Source: Tamarix chinensis
Taxonomy: Eukaryota > Streptophyta > Magnoliopsida > Caryophyllales > Tamaricaceae
Direction: 5' to 3'
Length of the DNA: 64,000 bases
NCBI GenBank assembly: GCA_030549775.1
Contig: CM060175.1
Span: 104,762,922-104,826,921 of the forward strand
The position numbers and the translations under genes are program-made. The notes under the pieces are model-generated. The model was not told the origin of the DNA. It made no database searches and saw only the letters and a list, made by a program, of their open reading frames with translations. How positions within the stretch are numbered: the first letter of the stretch is position 1; each line of letters opens with the position of its first letter. Of the stretch, positions 12,346-23,600 are shown in pieces.

Positions 12346-12584
12346 GTGTATATCGACTTCGAATAAAAGATTAATTAAATAATTAATCTGGACCTTTTTG
12401 GACCTTATGTGTGGACCTGTTGATTATAGGCTATGGATTTCATTATAGGCCTTTATGTATCATATGTGTGGGTTGTAATTGTATGTTGATTATTATCCTG
12501 CATGATTTGATGTGTTATATGCCTGCCTTAGTACTCGGTTACCTTACTCAATACGTAGCGTACTGATCACTCGTTTCATGGGTG

Positions 12585-12604
12585 CTGCTCATTCTTATGA
12601 GCAG
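12585..12604 (+). promoter_or_regulatory. Hairpin in the conserved terminal block of LTR A2
   Basis: CTGCTCAT, a TCTT loop and ATGAGCAG form a perfect 8-bp stem. It sits in a block conserved across the family (TACGTAGCGTACTGA...CATGGGTGCTGCTC...AGAAGGCCC). In copy A3 (53654-53673) the stem is CTACTC/GAGTAG, a paired change relative to CTGCTC/GAGCAG. Role unknown; location near the LTR 3' end would suit an RNA-level signal. Confidence 0.45.
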
Positions 12605-13056
12605 AAGGCCCGTCTGATCTGTTGCAGGTAGGAGATACTTACTTTGATGCTATCGATGTCTACTAGACATCAGGAGGGGCAGAGTGATAGTTGGGCTGGA
12701 TCAATCTCTAGAGTGACGTGGCCATTTTCCTTTTTAATTTATGACTCATGTTATTTTTATTATTATGTTTGAGTTGCAGAAACAATTTTATTAATGTTGT
12801 TTAGTTATTATCTGGAAAAACAATAGCTGGTATTTCGAATTATGTAAGACTGGCGTGTACTATGATTCTTGTTTTTATAAATTTGGATTATTATGGTATT
12901 ATTAATAGTGTATTCTTAGACTTAGCACTTGGTACCAGAACGGTAGGAGTGAACCGGTCTGGTACTAAGTGCGGCGGTAACATCCCTAGAAATTCACGGT
13001 TTTAATTTATAAGTATTGCAAGATAAAAAAAATATGTAAATTTTGGGGGTGTTACA

Positions 13057-16000
13057 GAAATAGCATCTATCAGTACTATGGTACTAAGTAGCTCATTATA
13101 CAAAACTAATATGCAAGGTTTACATGGAACACATACAAGCATCACAACTATACATGTTATGAAACATTTGTTTATTTATATTTTAATTGAAATCCGGTAA
13201 TCGTTTATATAACCACATACTACCAAGGCCATATACTACTCATGCTCATTCATATGGAAATAACCGAAACTTACTAATGGAGCATCCAAGCGATGCTATT
13301 TGTAGTATAATTAAAAAGCTGTATCATAATTAAGTTATAGCTATGGCCACAAAGCTTATTATAAATACTGTCAAATCTTATTACCCAAGTAGGATCACCA
13401 ACACATACCAAAAACAACTCATAACATCACATGTAGGCATAAAGGCTACTACCAAATAGTCCAGTATTTACTTTGATTCAAATATGATCAATTCCATTTT
13501 TTTTATTACTCGAGGGGGTACAATAATAATCTAGAGACATAAAAGTACACCGGTTATACTGGCGCACAAGGAATCATGGTACCCTCCCAATCATCCAACC
13601 GGGAGGCACAAAAGCTCTCTATTCATACTGGCACATAAGGCGACACAGTACCCTCCCATCCTAGGATACCTAATCCTTAAGTATCGATACTCCCTATAGG
13701 GCTTGTAGGTCACCTATATAGTAGACTAGGGCCTTACTGGGGCATAATGCCACATTAGTGAACTAAACAAATTGAGGGCTCCTACCTTGTCTCTAGGGTA
13801 GCTACCCCTAGAGAGCAACCGTTCCTATATCAAGGTCTTTTGCTTTAAGTATTAATATCTTAAGAAGGGGACCACAAAACATCATATATTGCACACATAT
13901 TTTCCTTTTCCATATATAATCATTTCTCCTTTATTTCTAATTATTCAAGTCAACCATAAGGTCAATAGTCCAAGTCTGATTCAAAGTCAACAATAAGGTT
14001 AGCCTATCAATACACCAAGACCGTCTTATATTTGATTATTTGTTTTGGGTGAATTAGGTCAAAAGTGACCAAGATATCCTTGAGGCTGTTGTTAGCACGT
14101 TATCATTATTTTTAAATACTAAATTCACTTTATTTATTATTTTGTCATGAAAAGACTAAAACACACTAATTAAATTATAATTAAATTACTAGACATGCCA
14201 AGAGAACATTTTACCCTTATACACAATTTTGCACGTAAAACCCTAATATACATTGCTAGAACATCAAAACACATATTTTTATGCTTAACAACAAATAGTA
14301 CACACCCTGCATGTTTATGAGAATAATCATCATGACATACTCCAAATTACCAAAATATCCCTTTACCATACAATATTGATAATCATGTCAAAACATGTGT
14401 TTCTAAGACAACAAAACTCTATTATTACACTTAACATCAAATGATACTTATCATGCATGTTTATTAGGGCAATCAACATAGTACACTTAAAATTACCAAA
14501 ATATCCCTTAACCATATAATATTGATAATCATAGGAAAACCTATGTTTCTAAGATAGCAAACCCATATTCTCATACTTAACATCAAATAGTACTTATCAT
14601 GCATGTTTATTAGAATAATCAACATAGTACACTCAAAATTGCCAAAATACCCCTAAACCATATCGTGTCGATAATCATGCTGAAACATGTGTTTCTAAGA
14701 CAACAAACCCCTATTATCATACTTAACATCATCTATAACATATTAGGTATCTTGGTTAAGGTTAAATATCATGATATGCTTAAGTGACCGAATTGCCCCT
14801 AGGGCACATGGTAATAATACTTTTGCTACAAGTGTATCTAAAATTACTTAGCCTGCCATTTTCAAATGTACATATCATGCAACATCACTTCCCAACATTA
14901 GACCTATTTTAATCACACTTTCGCACACATGACACTTTATAAAGGATAACATGCATTCTTTTTTTTTTTATAGATTTTTTAATATAATAATAATAATCAC
15001 ATAATTATTGGTAACAAGTCATGTTTAATACAAATTACATGCCAAAACCCTAATATGCTATCATACGATATCCAAATATTTTAGCTGAGTATAAAGGTTA
15101 CCTGATTTCCAATAAAAGCATAATATTGGGTAACTTACTAAAAATGATCAGGCAATGCTAATCAAACTTTTGTAGCTAAAATAATATCACAATTAGCATA
15201 TTAATATATAATCAATAAAATACAAATTTTCATTAAAAATATTTATTATATAGGGAAATTACTAAAATGCCCTTATGTTAAAATGGGGAAAATTCTTTTA
15301 AAGAAAGCTCATTCTGCTCATACAACGTGAGGTTAAGGTAGAAATGTCTTAGGAGGAGGTTTTCCAAGTGGGGTGATAGCTAATGGTGGATGGCAACAAC
15401 GGTAGTGAGGGTGTGGTGGTGGTGTGGTGGCAAGGCCAAACTAGGGGGGCTGAGGTGGTTGGGTGGTGGTGTGGTTGTTGGGATGATGGTAGGGCTGCAG
15501 AGGGGGTTGTGGTTGGAGTTACTTATGGCTACGGTGGAGGTGATGCAAGGGGTTGGTTAAGTGGTTTGGCTATAGGGTAGTAGATGATGGTGATGGTCTG
15601 TTTGCAAGGAGAAAATAGAGGTAGGGGGCTTGAAGAAGTAAGAAGGAGAAGGATAAGGGTGGCTCAAGTGGCATTTGGGAGATGGGATAAGGGCTATAGA
15701 GGGAGCGAGCAACAACGGCGGTGGTGTTGGGCCACTCAATGGGCATATGGGTTGGGTGCAAGTAGATAAGGGTAGAAAAGGAGAGAAGGAAGGAAAGAAG
15801 GAAAAGAGGAAATGTTGAGGTGTTCAGGACTAGTGATGGTGTAGGTGGTTGGAACTGAGATGTGGGAGGTTGTAGCGGGTGACAAGGGGCTGCATGGGGT
15901 GGTGATGTATGGAGGCAAGGTTGTTAGGTCAATAAAGGAAAAAAAATAAGGCAGTGGCATGATGGAGAGGGGAGAAGAGAAGGAGAATAAAAAGAAGAAG

Positions 16001-16907
16001 AAGAGGTAGGGGATAATTCAGGCATGCGAACAAAGCAGCTGGAAGTTGTAAGTGAAAGAGAGGGTGCAGTAGAGGGGTGGTTGGTGCAGGCTCCCAAGAA
16101 GGGAAGGAAATTGGGGGCACGCGAAGGAGAAGGGAAAATGGTTGTTTAGATTGAAAGGGGAAAGGAAGGTTGGTGGGGTGTAGGGCACATGTAGGGGAAA
16201 ATTTAGGGGGTTGGGGTAGTTACATGGGAGAGGGATGCATGGTTGAGAAGAGAAGGGGGAGTGCGCAGGCGGCACCATAAGGCCTTGTTTGGGCTAGAAG
16301 GGGAAAGGAGAAAAGGAGAGGAAGAGGGAGATGGGCAAGCAAGGGGGCTAGGGCATGCTTGGTGTAAAAAGGTGCAGACAACAAAGGAGGAGAAGAGAAA
16401 GAAGTGGGTTAGGCAGGCACACAAGAAGAAGAAAAAAGAAAGGAGGAGAAGGAGAAATGAGCCGGGATAGGGATTTAGATGGGGGAAAGAAAAAAAAAGG
16501 GGGGATGGGCTGGGCTAGTGTAGTCTGGTGGGTTGGGGGTGCAAACCATAGGAAGAAAAGAAAATGGGATGGAAGAGAAAAGGGGAAAAGAAAAAGGAAA
16601 AGGAAGGATAAGGGGAAAAGGAGAAAAAATAAAAGGAAAAAGAAAATAAATTATAATTAGATTAAATTTAGGATTAAGGTAAAATTTATTTATCTAGGTT
16701 TCGGGAACCTAATTAAGAAAAGTAAATCGAGTTATTATATATATAGGCTTAATGATAAAAGATACATTAATTGGGACAAATTTCTTTAAGAAATATATAT
16801 GGGTTTGTATAACAAATGTTAAAAATTAATTAAATTAATATTTACAGGTTATGTTAAAACACAAATAAATCAATATTAATATTAAATAAATATTTCAGAG
16901 TATTACA
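13057..16907 (-). mobile_element. Family-B long LTR on the minus strand, 3'-truncated
   Basis: Reading the minus strand from 16907, it begins TGTAATACTCTGAAAT. It contains the purine-rich (minus: pyrimidine) block at 16650-15340, then sequence matching solo LTR B at 24671-27918: 'TATCGATACTTAAGGATTAG' (about 13680-13700) and the GTACCAT...GGTATAAC phrases near 13550-13590. It stops at 13057 where family B would still have roughly 400 bp, so the end is lost at the junction with LTR A2. It is inserted in a copia LTR, whose sequence resumes at 16908. No coding sequence inside. Confidence 0.7.
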
Positions 16908-17420
16908 ATTCAATTGCTCATTCTCTCAACTTTCAAATTCAGAGTTTTTTTTATTGAAAAGTGTTCATTATTTAATTCTCTTATCTAGAATCGCTATTCA
17001 ATTGTAATATCTTTTATTAAGTCTTGTTAGATTACGTCTCATTTAAAGTTCTACACTTTCATATCTTGTATTTTTACTGATAATCAATTGTAATCATAAT
17101 TACCTTAGAAAATTTATTCCAAAGGGGTTAGTGAATGTTTGCCAATTATTCTTGAGCGATTCTTATGGAGAGTCTAAAGAAGATAAATAGATCAAGTTGT
17201 AAATTATTTCTTCAAGGGTCATTGTGATTGTAAGGTTGATAAATCGTAATAATAGTTATCATCAATAAAAATACGTCGCTATTCAAAATCTAAAAAGGAG
17301 AACCTTTTGGTAGTAAATATAGAGAATAATTTTCTCTTAAACCACTCTATATTGTACGTAAATTTTTTATTTGTTATTTCCCTTCTGAAAAATTCTATTC
17401 ACCCCTCTAGGTTTCTTTCA
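16908..17420 (+). mobile_element. 3' half of a SIRE-like copia LTR
   Basis: Matches 5346-5812 almost throughout: 'AATTCAGAGTTTTT', 'CTACACTTT(C/T)ATATCTTGTATT', 'GGAGAACCTTTTG', ending 'TTCACCCCTCTAGGTTTCTTTCA'. The 5' half is missing, replaced by the family-B LTR. No primer-binding site follows, so it may be the 3' LTR of the copia element begun at 4987, whose pol region has since been lost. Confidence 0.7.
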
Positions 17421-17765
17421 CTTAGAATAGACTATAATGAGATAGCCGATGGTTGAGGTACAATGAGGACGCTACATTCTTGAGTAGGGGTATATGTAAT
17501 ACCCTCCAAATTAGTGATGGGTAGTGGAGGCTTTATCAATAAGGGATACCTTCTTTTTGGAAAACTTATACTTAAATAACTCTATAGCTCGACATGCTTT
17601 ACTTAGAGCAATTTAAGGATAGATGACCTTTTGGAAAGTTTTTCGAGTTGAGTGTGAGTTGATAAAAAGCATGCTTGAAAAGACTTGTGTTGATTTATGA
17701 GATCAATCAGCAATTTTAAAATCACTCTAAGTAACTACCTACAGCTGATGTGTTGGGGTGTTACA
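17421..17765 (+). mobile_element. Short gypsy-type LTR with adjoining polypurine tract
   Basis: The stretch before 17495 reads AATGAGGACGCTACATTCTT GAGTAGGGG, like the end of a gypsy polyprotein region with polypurine tract. It is followed by TGTAATACCC (17495) and closes with TTGGGGTGTTACA at 17765, giving a 271-bp LTR. A short LTR would suit a Reina- or CRM-like element. No target duplication is visible. Confidence 0.45.
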
Positions 17766-17779
17766 CATGCCTCTATACT

Positions 17780-18430
17780 ACAGCCACAACAGACTCAAGA
17801 AGTACCACCTTCATGGGTTATTATGGATAGTGGTGTTTTAATGTGGGGGGTCATATGCTTGGTATCTTCCAGCTTGGTTTGGGATTTGGTAATGTTGAAG
17901 GACTTCTATTAGGTAGCTATCTAAATGTTATTAACCAATCCAAGCTAACTATCGGGAAAATGTGATGATTGGTATGTATATTATCTCTTTGATTCTAGTG
18001 TTCATACTCTTTGATTCAAATGCATCACCTTTGTTGCTACAAATTCTTCGTCCCCTTCTACTAGTTTGTCTACTTTTATGATGTTACCTTTGGGAGATCC
18101 TCTTGCATGTTCTAAGTTGTATAACAATATCAATATATAGTTATAAGCGGGGTTAAGCTTTCCATTAATTTGATAGAATTTAAGATGAGAGATTTTGATG
18201 TGATCTTGGGTGGACGTGCTTTTGAGATACTGAGAGATCATAGACTTTGCACAAGAGTGTATGGTTCTGTAGGATGCTAGAGTCTCATAGCAAAGATGTA
18301 AGCCTAGACCTTGGATAAAGATTTTCTCTTCCTTGATGCCCAAGACCCTAATGTAGAAGGGTACCTCGTCATCTTTGTGCAACATTGACAACTTAAATGC
18401 TAGAGACTTAGATATTGAGAACATCTAGTG
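17780..18430 (+). pseudogene. Ty3/gypsy aspartic protease and linker remnant
   Basis: Frame pieces read PPSWVIMDSGV, then SLVSSSLVWDLVML (compare the retropepsin active-site phrase 'DSGATHSFISSSLV..LGL'). After stops come KLSINLIEFKMRDFDVILG and SLIAKM.A, matching the conserved 'LIVLxMxDFDVILGMDWL' and 'LISAxxA' of gypsy protease/linker regions. Frameshifts and stops throughout. A 140-codon open frame on the other strand (18002-18424) is a shadow of this. No gag or RT adjoins it. Confidence 0.55.
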
Positions 18431-18484
18431 ATTTGAAAATTTTATAATGTGTTCACCAATGAGATTCCCATGAGAACTACCTAG

Positions 18485-18789
18485 GATTAGTAGAAAAAGT
18501 TTTTATAATAGTTATTTTAATTAATTATTGTTATTGATGATATATTATTAATAGTTTTTAGACATAACAGTTAATAAAAGTTTAATAGGAATTAATGTTT
18601 GGTGTTGGACGTGAGGGTTTTAATAATAGTTTGCTGAAATAATTATTATTAAAAATGTTTTAATTACAGTTATTTATAAAAAAGAATCATTACTTAAATC
18701 TCTGTACCAAATTTTTTAATACTTATCACAATGGTTTTATTATTACCATTATTATTGTGTTAGTATTAAAGGTAGCTTTCGTAATAGTG
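18485..18789. mobile_element. Small AT-rich element with CACTA-like ends, or one end of a larger CACTA
   Basis: Left edge GATTAGTAGAAAAAG resembles CACTAGTAGAAAAAG. The right edge reads CACTATTACGAAAGC on the minus strand. The interior is AT-rich and non-coding. It may be a 305-bp non-autonomous CACTA. Alternatively the left edge may pair with the CACTACGAGAAAAAAG terminus at 39649; candidate 3-bp flanks are TAG and TAT. The LINE RT remnant stops at its right edge. Confidence 0.3.
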
Positions 18790-19600
18790 TGCGTGAACTT
18801 GCCCAGGACGGTTGGATACGAGTTGGATGACAAACTACTTCTAAGGTTTCTCCTACCGATCAACTCCACCGCAACAGGCTTCAATTTTTCCATAAGCACC
18901 TTCGTTATCACCACGTTACACAGTTCATTTTTTCGGAAATCATAAATAGTATCCACTATGCATGGGAATTCGAGACAATAACGTGTTGTTAAATTCAGGA
19001 GGGATGGTTCCCATTGAGAAGGCTCGAGCCACAAGCGAGAAGGGGTCCTGCTCCAGCCACCCTCCGTGTTTTTTGATAAATGATAGGTAGGGCCTAAACC
19101 ATCCGGAACTTGACATTTTACAGGCCCAAACTGAAGACTACAACTTTGACCTTTAAAAAAAAAGGGAAAAACACGGTCCAGCAAGCTTAACAGTATCTTT
19201 ACATGAAATCCCCTAGAAAAAGCAAGGGATTGTATCTGCTTGGGGGAGCAGAAAATCAGTCGTAAATAACTCAACAGAAGAATCCCATGCTGACTCTCTA
19301 AGGTTACTGTCCTCCTCGACCTTATTAACAGCAGCATTCTTCAGCTTGAGCACCCTAGCATGCCGCCTTTTATTAGGGGCTGCCAACTGAAAAGCCTTTG
19401 TATAACGGTCTTGGAGACTTGAAGCATCAAGATGAGCCTGTTAAACCCACACGAGTTGCCATTGTAAAATAACATTCTATTCAAAGGTTACTTTAGCTTC
19501 AAACTGCAACATATTACGAGTGGTATGATCAGCCAATGCTTTCTGTATGCCCAAAAGCCTCACCTTCAATCTCTATATCGGTAATAATACGGCAAAACTT
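18790..19600 (-). pseudogene. L1-type LINE reverse transcriptase remnant (minus strand)
   Basis: On the minus strand, from 19440 downward: HLDASSLQDRYTKAF, then 'PPEFNNTLLSRIP' (compare 'xEINxTLLxLIPK'), IYDFRKNELCNVV...TKVLMEKLKP and ELIGR (compare 'DFRPISLCNVVYKVITKVLxxRLKPVLPxLIG'), then 'SNRPGQ'. These are RT palm motifs upstream of the catalytic FADD, which is not found. Frameshifts break it into at least two frames. It forms one decayed element with the pieces at 21236-21480 and 22150-23026. Confidence 0.65.
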
Positions 19601-19609
19601 AGTCTGATT

Positions 19610-19858
19610 TTGGACCTATTTGATATGTGAATAATAGAGGTGGAAAAAATTCATTCCTATTTTATATCTTTTATATTAAGTATTTAATAATAATATATAT
19701 TTTTTTAATAAAATATCCATTTTAGATCAAATTAAGATCTAAAATGGATATTTATTATAATAAAAATATTTAATTTTTACTAAATTAGACAAGAAATATA
19801 AAATATAAGGGTAATTTTTTCACCTCTATTATTTCCTAACCAAATGAGCACTCAAAGT
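19610..19858. mobile_element. Foldback/MITE with long terminal inverted repeats
   Basis: Left arm '...TTTGATATGTGAATAATAGAGGTG' is mirrored by '...CACCTCTATTATTTCCTAACCAAA'. The arms continue inward (TATTTTATATCTTTTATATT against its complement), and the centre is a palindrome, ATCCATTTTAGATC / GATCTAAAATGGAT. About 250 bp, non-coding. Superfamily unclear; the outer GTGCTCATTTGGTTAGG resembles Tourist/PIF-type ends. It lies inside the LINE/copia mosaic. Confidence 0.65.
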
Positions 19859-19980
19859 TTTCAGCTTCCCTGAATAACCAGCAATGGAATCATAAATATT
19901 AGATGATTATATCAAGCTTTGCTTGATCACGTAACCAAATCTAGGTTTCGAGAACTGTGAATGCTAACTACTATCAAATA

Positions 19981-20360
19981 TGCTCTAGTTATTAATAATT
20001 GATTTCTGAGTTCAAGAAGATTAAGAATACTAAATTGAAAATGAATTACATAAGAATATATTGAAGACGACAATCACAATCGTGATTAGTTTACACACCA
20101 AGAGTTTTTTCTCTTTTGCTCTCCTAATCGCACAAGTGTGAAGAATTTTCTTCTCCTTGTTTTCTATGCTCTGCTTTGCTGTCTCTTTTCTCTTCTCTCC
20201 TCTCGTCTAGCACCCAGCTTTTTTCCATTTTATAATAATTGGGTCAAGCAGTACCTAATCACCTATTAACTAAGTTATAAGTAATAACTAATCAGTAATT
20301 AGTCTCTAGTACTCTAGTATTTACTGTACGTAAACGGTTAAAGTATTACTTAAAGTAACA
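19981..20360 (-). mobile_element. Candidate copia LTR (minus strand), 380 bp
   Basis: The minus strand begins TGTTACTTTAAGTAATAC and ends ...CTAGAGCA, i.e. TG...CA. It carries a TATA-like word (TTATAAAATGG at about 20230) upstream of an AG-rich transcribed-looking leader. Downstream on the minus strand TTTGATAGTAGTTAGC may be a decayed tRNA-Met primer-binding site. No target duplication and no coding part; only a candidate. Confidence 0.35.
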
Positions 20361-21235
20361 AGAACCATGCTAACTAGCTCCATACAAAATCTTCGTGGTG
20401 ATGATCAGAATGGAAAGTTCCAAATGCGTGCAAAACCACAGCATAGGGGAACAACAAACTCCATTGATCATTAGCCACGCAACTTTGTTAGTGTGTGAGC
20501 CAATCTGTCTACCCCAGACGATACCATGTCAAATAATGGCAAAACGTATTGTGTTTTGTTGTTGTGTATGCTCTTTCTTATCCCTTATTGGTGGGAAGGA
20601 AAAAAATTTCCACCTACCTTGTTGTTTGAGTTAATTAATATGGGATGTTCTGTAGTGGTGATGTGCTGGACCTAATATTATACATGCATGTCCGCCACTG
20701 TCCGACCAACCTGGATGAGATGGGGCGGGCCTTATTTACATAGGTGGGTTATGGTTCAATGAAGCCCGAGCCGAACATTCCTTTTACTGAAATTTTATTA
20801 TGCTCCTCTTCTTTTCTTTACTCAGTCTTTAACGGTTCCTATTTCCTCTCCAAATTTTTGAACTTTTCGATTCACAATTGAATTAGCGGACCGATTCTCT
20901 AGGGATTAGTAGTTGTGGTTGGGTGCGATTTTGTACTTTATAATTTTAAAATTTGTATCAGTTTCATACGAGGTAATACCCGAACACCCTTCCATCTAAT
21001 AATCTCTATTTTTGATACCCTTGTATTTAATACTCTCTATTATTGAAGCTTGATTGGGCAAAGTTTTGCAATTTCCATATCCTTAAATCTTGAGAGCACG
21101 AGATTGGAAGGTCGTTGTATTAACCTTAAGACAAACTGACATACAATATTATATCCGAGGTTTAGCCGTAATTTGCTACAGGGAAATACTTTTTAATCAC
21201 CACACAAGTTTTGATAAATACTTGATATTTTTATC
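20361..21235. other. Gap between LINE pieces: nothing recognised
   Basis: About 875 bp lying between the LINE endonuclease fragment and the copia LTR candidate. Both strands hold only short broken frames with no motif I can name. It may be decayed LINE ORF2 or another insertion. Confidence 0.4.
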
Positions 21236-21480
21236 CCGCCGTTTCTATTACTACGTATATTATTCCAACACACCGTGCCAAGTTAACTTGGGTCTCTAAC
21301 CCAAATCGGATAAAGAACAAGCTTGAAGACGTTCATTGAAGATAGTACAGTTTCAGGCATGGATCTTGGTACCTCCTTAACATTTAATGAGGCTGCTAGT
21401 ATCATTAAAATCTCTACCAACGATCCATGGTTCATGAAAGTGGGCTGCTATATTTCGAAGATCATCCTAGCTAAAGTTCA
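21236..21480 (-). pseudogene. LINE apurinic-like endonuclease fragment (minus strand)
   Basis: The minus strand reads FHEPWIVGRDFNDTSS, then FNERLQACSLSDLG and PKLTWHG. This matches the plant L1 endonuclease core 'PWxxxGDFNxxxxxxE' and 'FxxFIxxxxLxDLGFxGPxFTW'. The GD of the catalytic GDFN motif has become RD. Frame breaks and stops are present. Same orientation as the neighbouring ORF1 and RT pieces. Confidence 0.6.
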
Positions 21481-22149
21481 TGTCTCTCCCGTAGTAAAGA
21501 TCAAGCATATTCCCCCATGAAACAGAATCTCAGACCATTTGGAACAGTGAGAAAAGTGTGATCAAAGCTGATTCGACACTCCCAAAACATCAATTTGAAT
21601 GTTATCACTTCCCTAGAGTGGCCAAATGCCACCTCGAATACCTCTAGCCTCTACCTGGATATTAGCTGGGAACTTAAGCTTACAAGTAGCTTCATGATCA
21701 GCCTTCTCTCCACTAATTTTAGGCTCAACCAACACAATAAGAGTCAGACAGTTTCCCAACCATATAAAAAATGTCTACAAAAAAGGGACGTGGCTGCCCG
21801 CTTCTTTAACATTCCATGGAATTAAATTTATATATTGGACGGCCGTACACATGAAGAAATACATCAGAGGCTTCTAGGGAGTGTAGCCCTCTATCCACTC
21901 TGAAGTTCTCCAAATCCCTACTATTCTTCGGCAACTTCTTTGTACGTAGTGCCTTAAGCTGCATCATTTCTCGGTGTATAGGGTACTGGCAATTAAAGTT
22001 GCACGATTTCTATGGGGCTGCTTCCCACTAATATTCTTTCCCCTACTCATCTCTGTGGAACTATTTGAGACCTTTTGGCTCAGGTCTTGGGGTGGAGTTT
22101 TCCTTCAAGAAAGACACTGACTTGGTGAGTACAGGCTTCTTAATCAACG
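21481..22149. other. Decayed LINE sequence, no clear motif
   Basis: Lies between ORF1-like and endonuclease-like fragments on the minus strand. Both strands contain stops and no identifiable domain. Probably the ORF1 tail and start of ORF2, by position. Confidence 0.4.
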
Positions 22150-23026
22150 TGCCGAGACGTAGCCCAGCTGAGAGGAATTGCATGTAACACCTTAGGTTTG
22201 CATGGGAAGAGACGTGCACTGGTTGAGCCGTACTACTTGGGAAAAAGTAGCCTTTTCAAGTCAACTTCTAGTACTTGTGGTACAAACTTCCCTCGTGGCA
22301 TAGCATTCGTGTGTTTATCAAATTTGCCAATACAATTACCAATCTCCTGTAACTACTCTTCATTCCAATAGTACTCAATAAGAATTTTCGGCAAGCGAAC
22401 CCATGGCACGGGGGATGTGCAGATTGAACCTGTAGAAACTCGAAGAAACTGGTGACCATTTTCTAGCGTTGAAAGATCACCCAAGGTCCTCCAATCAAGA
22501 TGCATTCGTAATCATCCTTCTTCAACTCAAACCTGGACCAGCAAAACGCCAGAGTAATTAATCCCTGGAAAAAGTTGGGCCAAGATGCACTTTGTTCGCC
22601 ACCATTGATAATTACCTCCTCTGTACGTTACAATCGCCGGCCTCATCAACTGCTTTCCGTTCATGGGTGTTCCTTTCGTTTGACGCAATGAAGGAAGCTC
22701 AAAGCTAGTTTTCACCATTGGATACCCAAGCCTTCGCAAATTCCTTTCTTGACTTTTGTCGATGAAATAAGCCAACCAACCGCGCGGTTTACAAGGGAAA
22801 ATGATGTGAAGTCAGGACCGACCCCAGGACTAGGGGCAGTGGACGATGGTATACTAGTCTTGTACATTAGAGGGCGACTACCGTCACAAGACAATGAAGA
22901 TTCATCTGGTAATATGTGCCTAACATCCTTTTCGAAGTTTGGTCGATGACCAAGAACTCCATCTACTATTGTGATCTCATTAATCATTAATAGGTCTATA
23001 GAACTATTGGAGGGACCTTCGGTCAT
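22150..23026 (-). pseudogene. LINE ORF1 (DUF4283-type RNA-binding) remnant (minus strand)
   Basis: Minus-strand pieces: RFELKKDDYECILIGGPWVI (22510-22450), the DUF4283 signature 'RFxxxxDxxxVLxGGPW'; then VPWVRLPKILIEYY, IGNCIGKFDKHTNAMPRGKF and LEVDLKRL (22415-22255), matching 'WVRLPxLPIEYYxxxxLxxIGxxIGxxxxVDxxTxxxxRGRFARxCVExDL'. A 104-codon open frame (23026-22712) lies upstream in the N-terminal position. At least two frameshifts. The zinc knuckle usually following is not visible. Confidence 0.7.
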
Positions 23027-23274
23027 TCTAATCCTATCCCCCTTACCTGAGCTTCATCACTTAATCTCATCAGCTCATCCTATATAAATAAAAATATTAT
23101 GATAATGCTAAAATTTACAAATATTATTTCATAAAATAAAAGATAATATTAATAATATTACATAATTTTTTCTTGCATGTTTTGTCATACACTGACGAGT
23201 TCTCGTGTGTAGATCTTTATAGGTCTCAATTGGTAATAATAATTGTTGGGTTTGATCAACCTATTATATTTAGT

Positions 23275-23385
23275 TAAATTAATACATTAATAATATTAAT
23301 GAGAACTAATTTGTTTTATAAATATATATATATATACAATAAATAAATTAATTCTCTTTAATATTATTAATGTATTAATTTAACA
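23275..23385. repeat. Near-perfect 110-bp palindrome
   Basis: TTAAATTAATACATTAATAA... is mirrored by ...TTATTAATGTATTAATTTAA, with the inner words GAGAACTAATTT and AATTAATTCTC also paired. Arms are about 38 bp around an AT spacer of about 35 bp. It lies in non-coding sequence next to CACTA coding remnants (probably a former intron). Either a short MITE or the core of a foldback element. Confidence 0.75.
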
Positions 23386-23600
23386 AGTATGACATGTTCT
23401 CTTTAGTTCTGTTTAATATACATATATATACACACACACATTTGTATGCTGATAAATTGAAATAAATCTAGATTTATGGAGACTAGGATATGTCAAATTA
23501 AACACATTTTGCTTATTTTTGTCAGACTTTACCTACACATATACAACAAAGTTGATAAATGATTTAAATTTTTTAACATTTATAGTGACAGAGTTAATTC
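23386..23600. other. AT-rich non-coding stretch, probably CACTA intron
   Basis: Contains short TA and CA runs near 23420-23440 and no coding signal. It continues the non-coding region at 23080-23275, between LINE and CACTA pieces. Confidence 0.4.

Larger units (their letters stand above)
8753..13056 (+). mobile_element. Family-A long LTR, copy A2 (no flanking internal region)
   Basis: Begins TGAAATGCCCC and ends TTTTGGGGGTGTTACA; 4304 bp. Same internal order as A1: AT-rich start, pyrimidine block 9190-10370, ATT arrays, TTAGGG-like minisatellite, duplicated GATCCACC module, and conserved terminal block 12537-12650. No chromovirus coding sequence adjoins it, so it is a solo or rearranged LTR. 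Flanks (ATAGG left, GAAAT right) do not form a target duplication, and different elements lie on each side, so a deletion after insertion is likely. Confidence 0.8.

Noticed and set aside
15383..16660. Gly/Arg/Lys-rich plus frames and Pro/Ser-rich minus frames
   Set aside because: Purine-rich strand of the minus-oriented family-B LTR; compositional, no domain.
18002..18424. 140-codon minus-strand frame
   Set aside because: Antisense to a plus-strand gypsy protease remnant (SLVSSSLV, DFDVILG); no recognisable domain of its own.
20395..20634. 79-codon plus frame and a LINE RNase H reading on the minus strand (RLAHTLTKL)
   Set aside because: A single short similarity, in the wrong order relative to the RT fragment; not enough to call.
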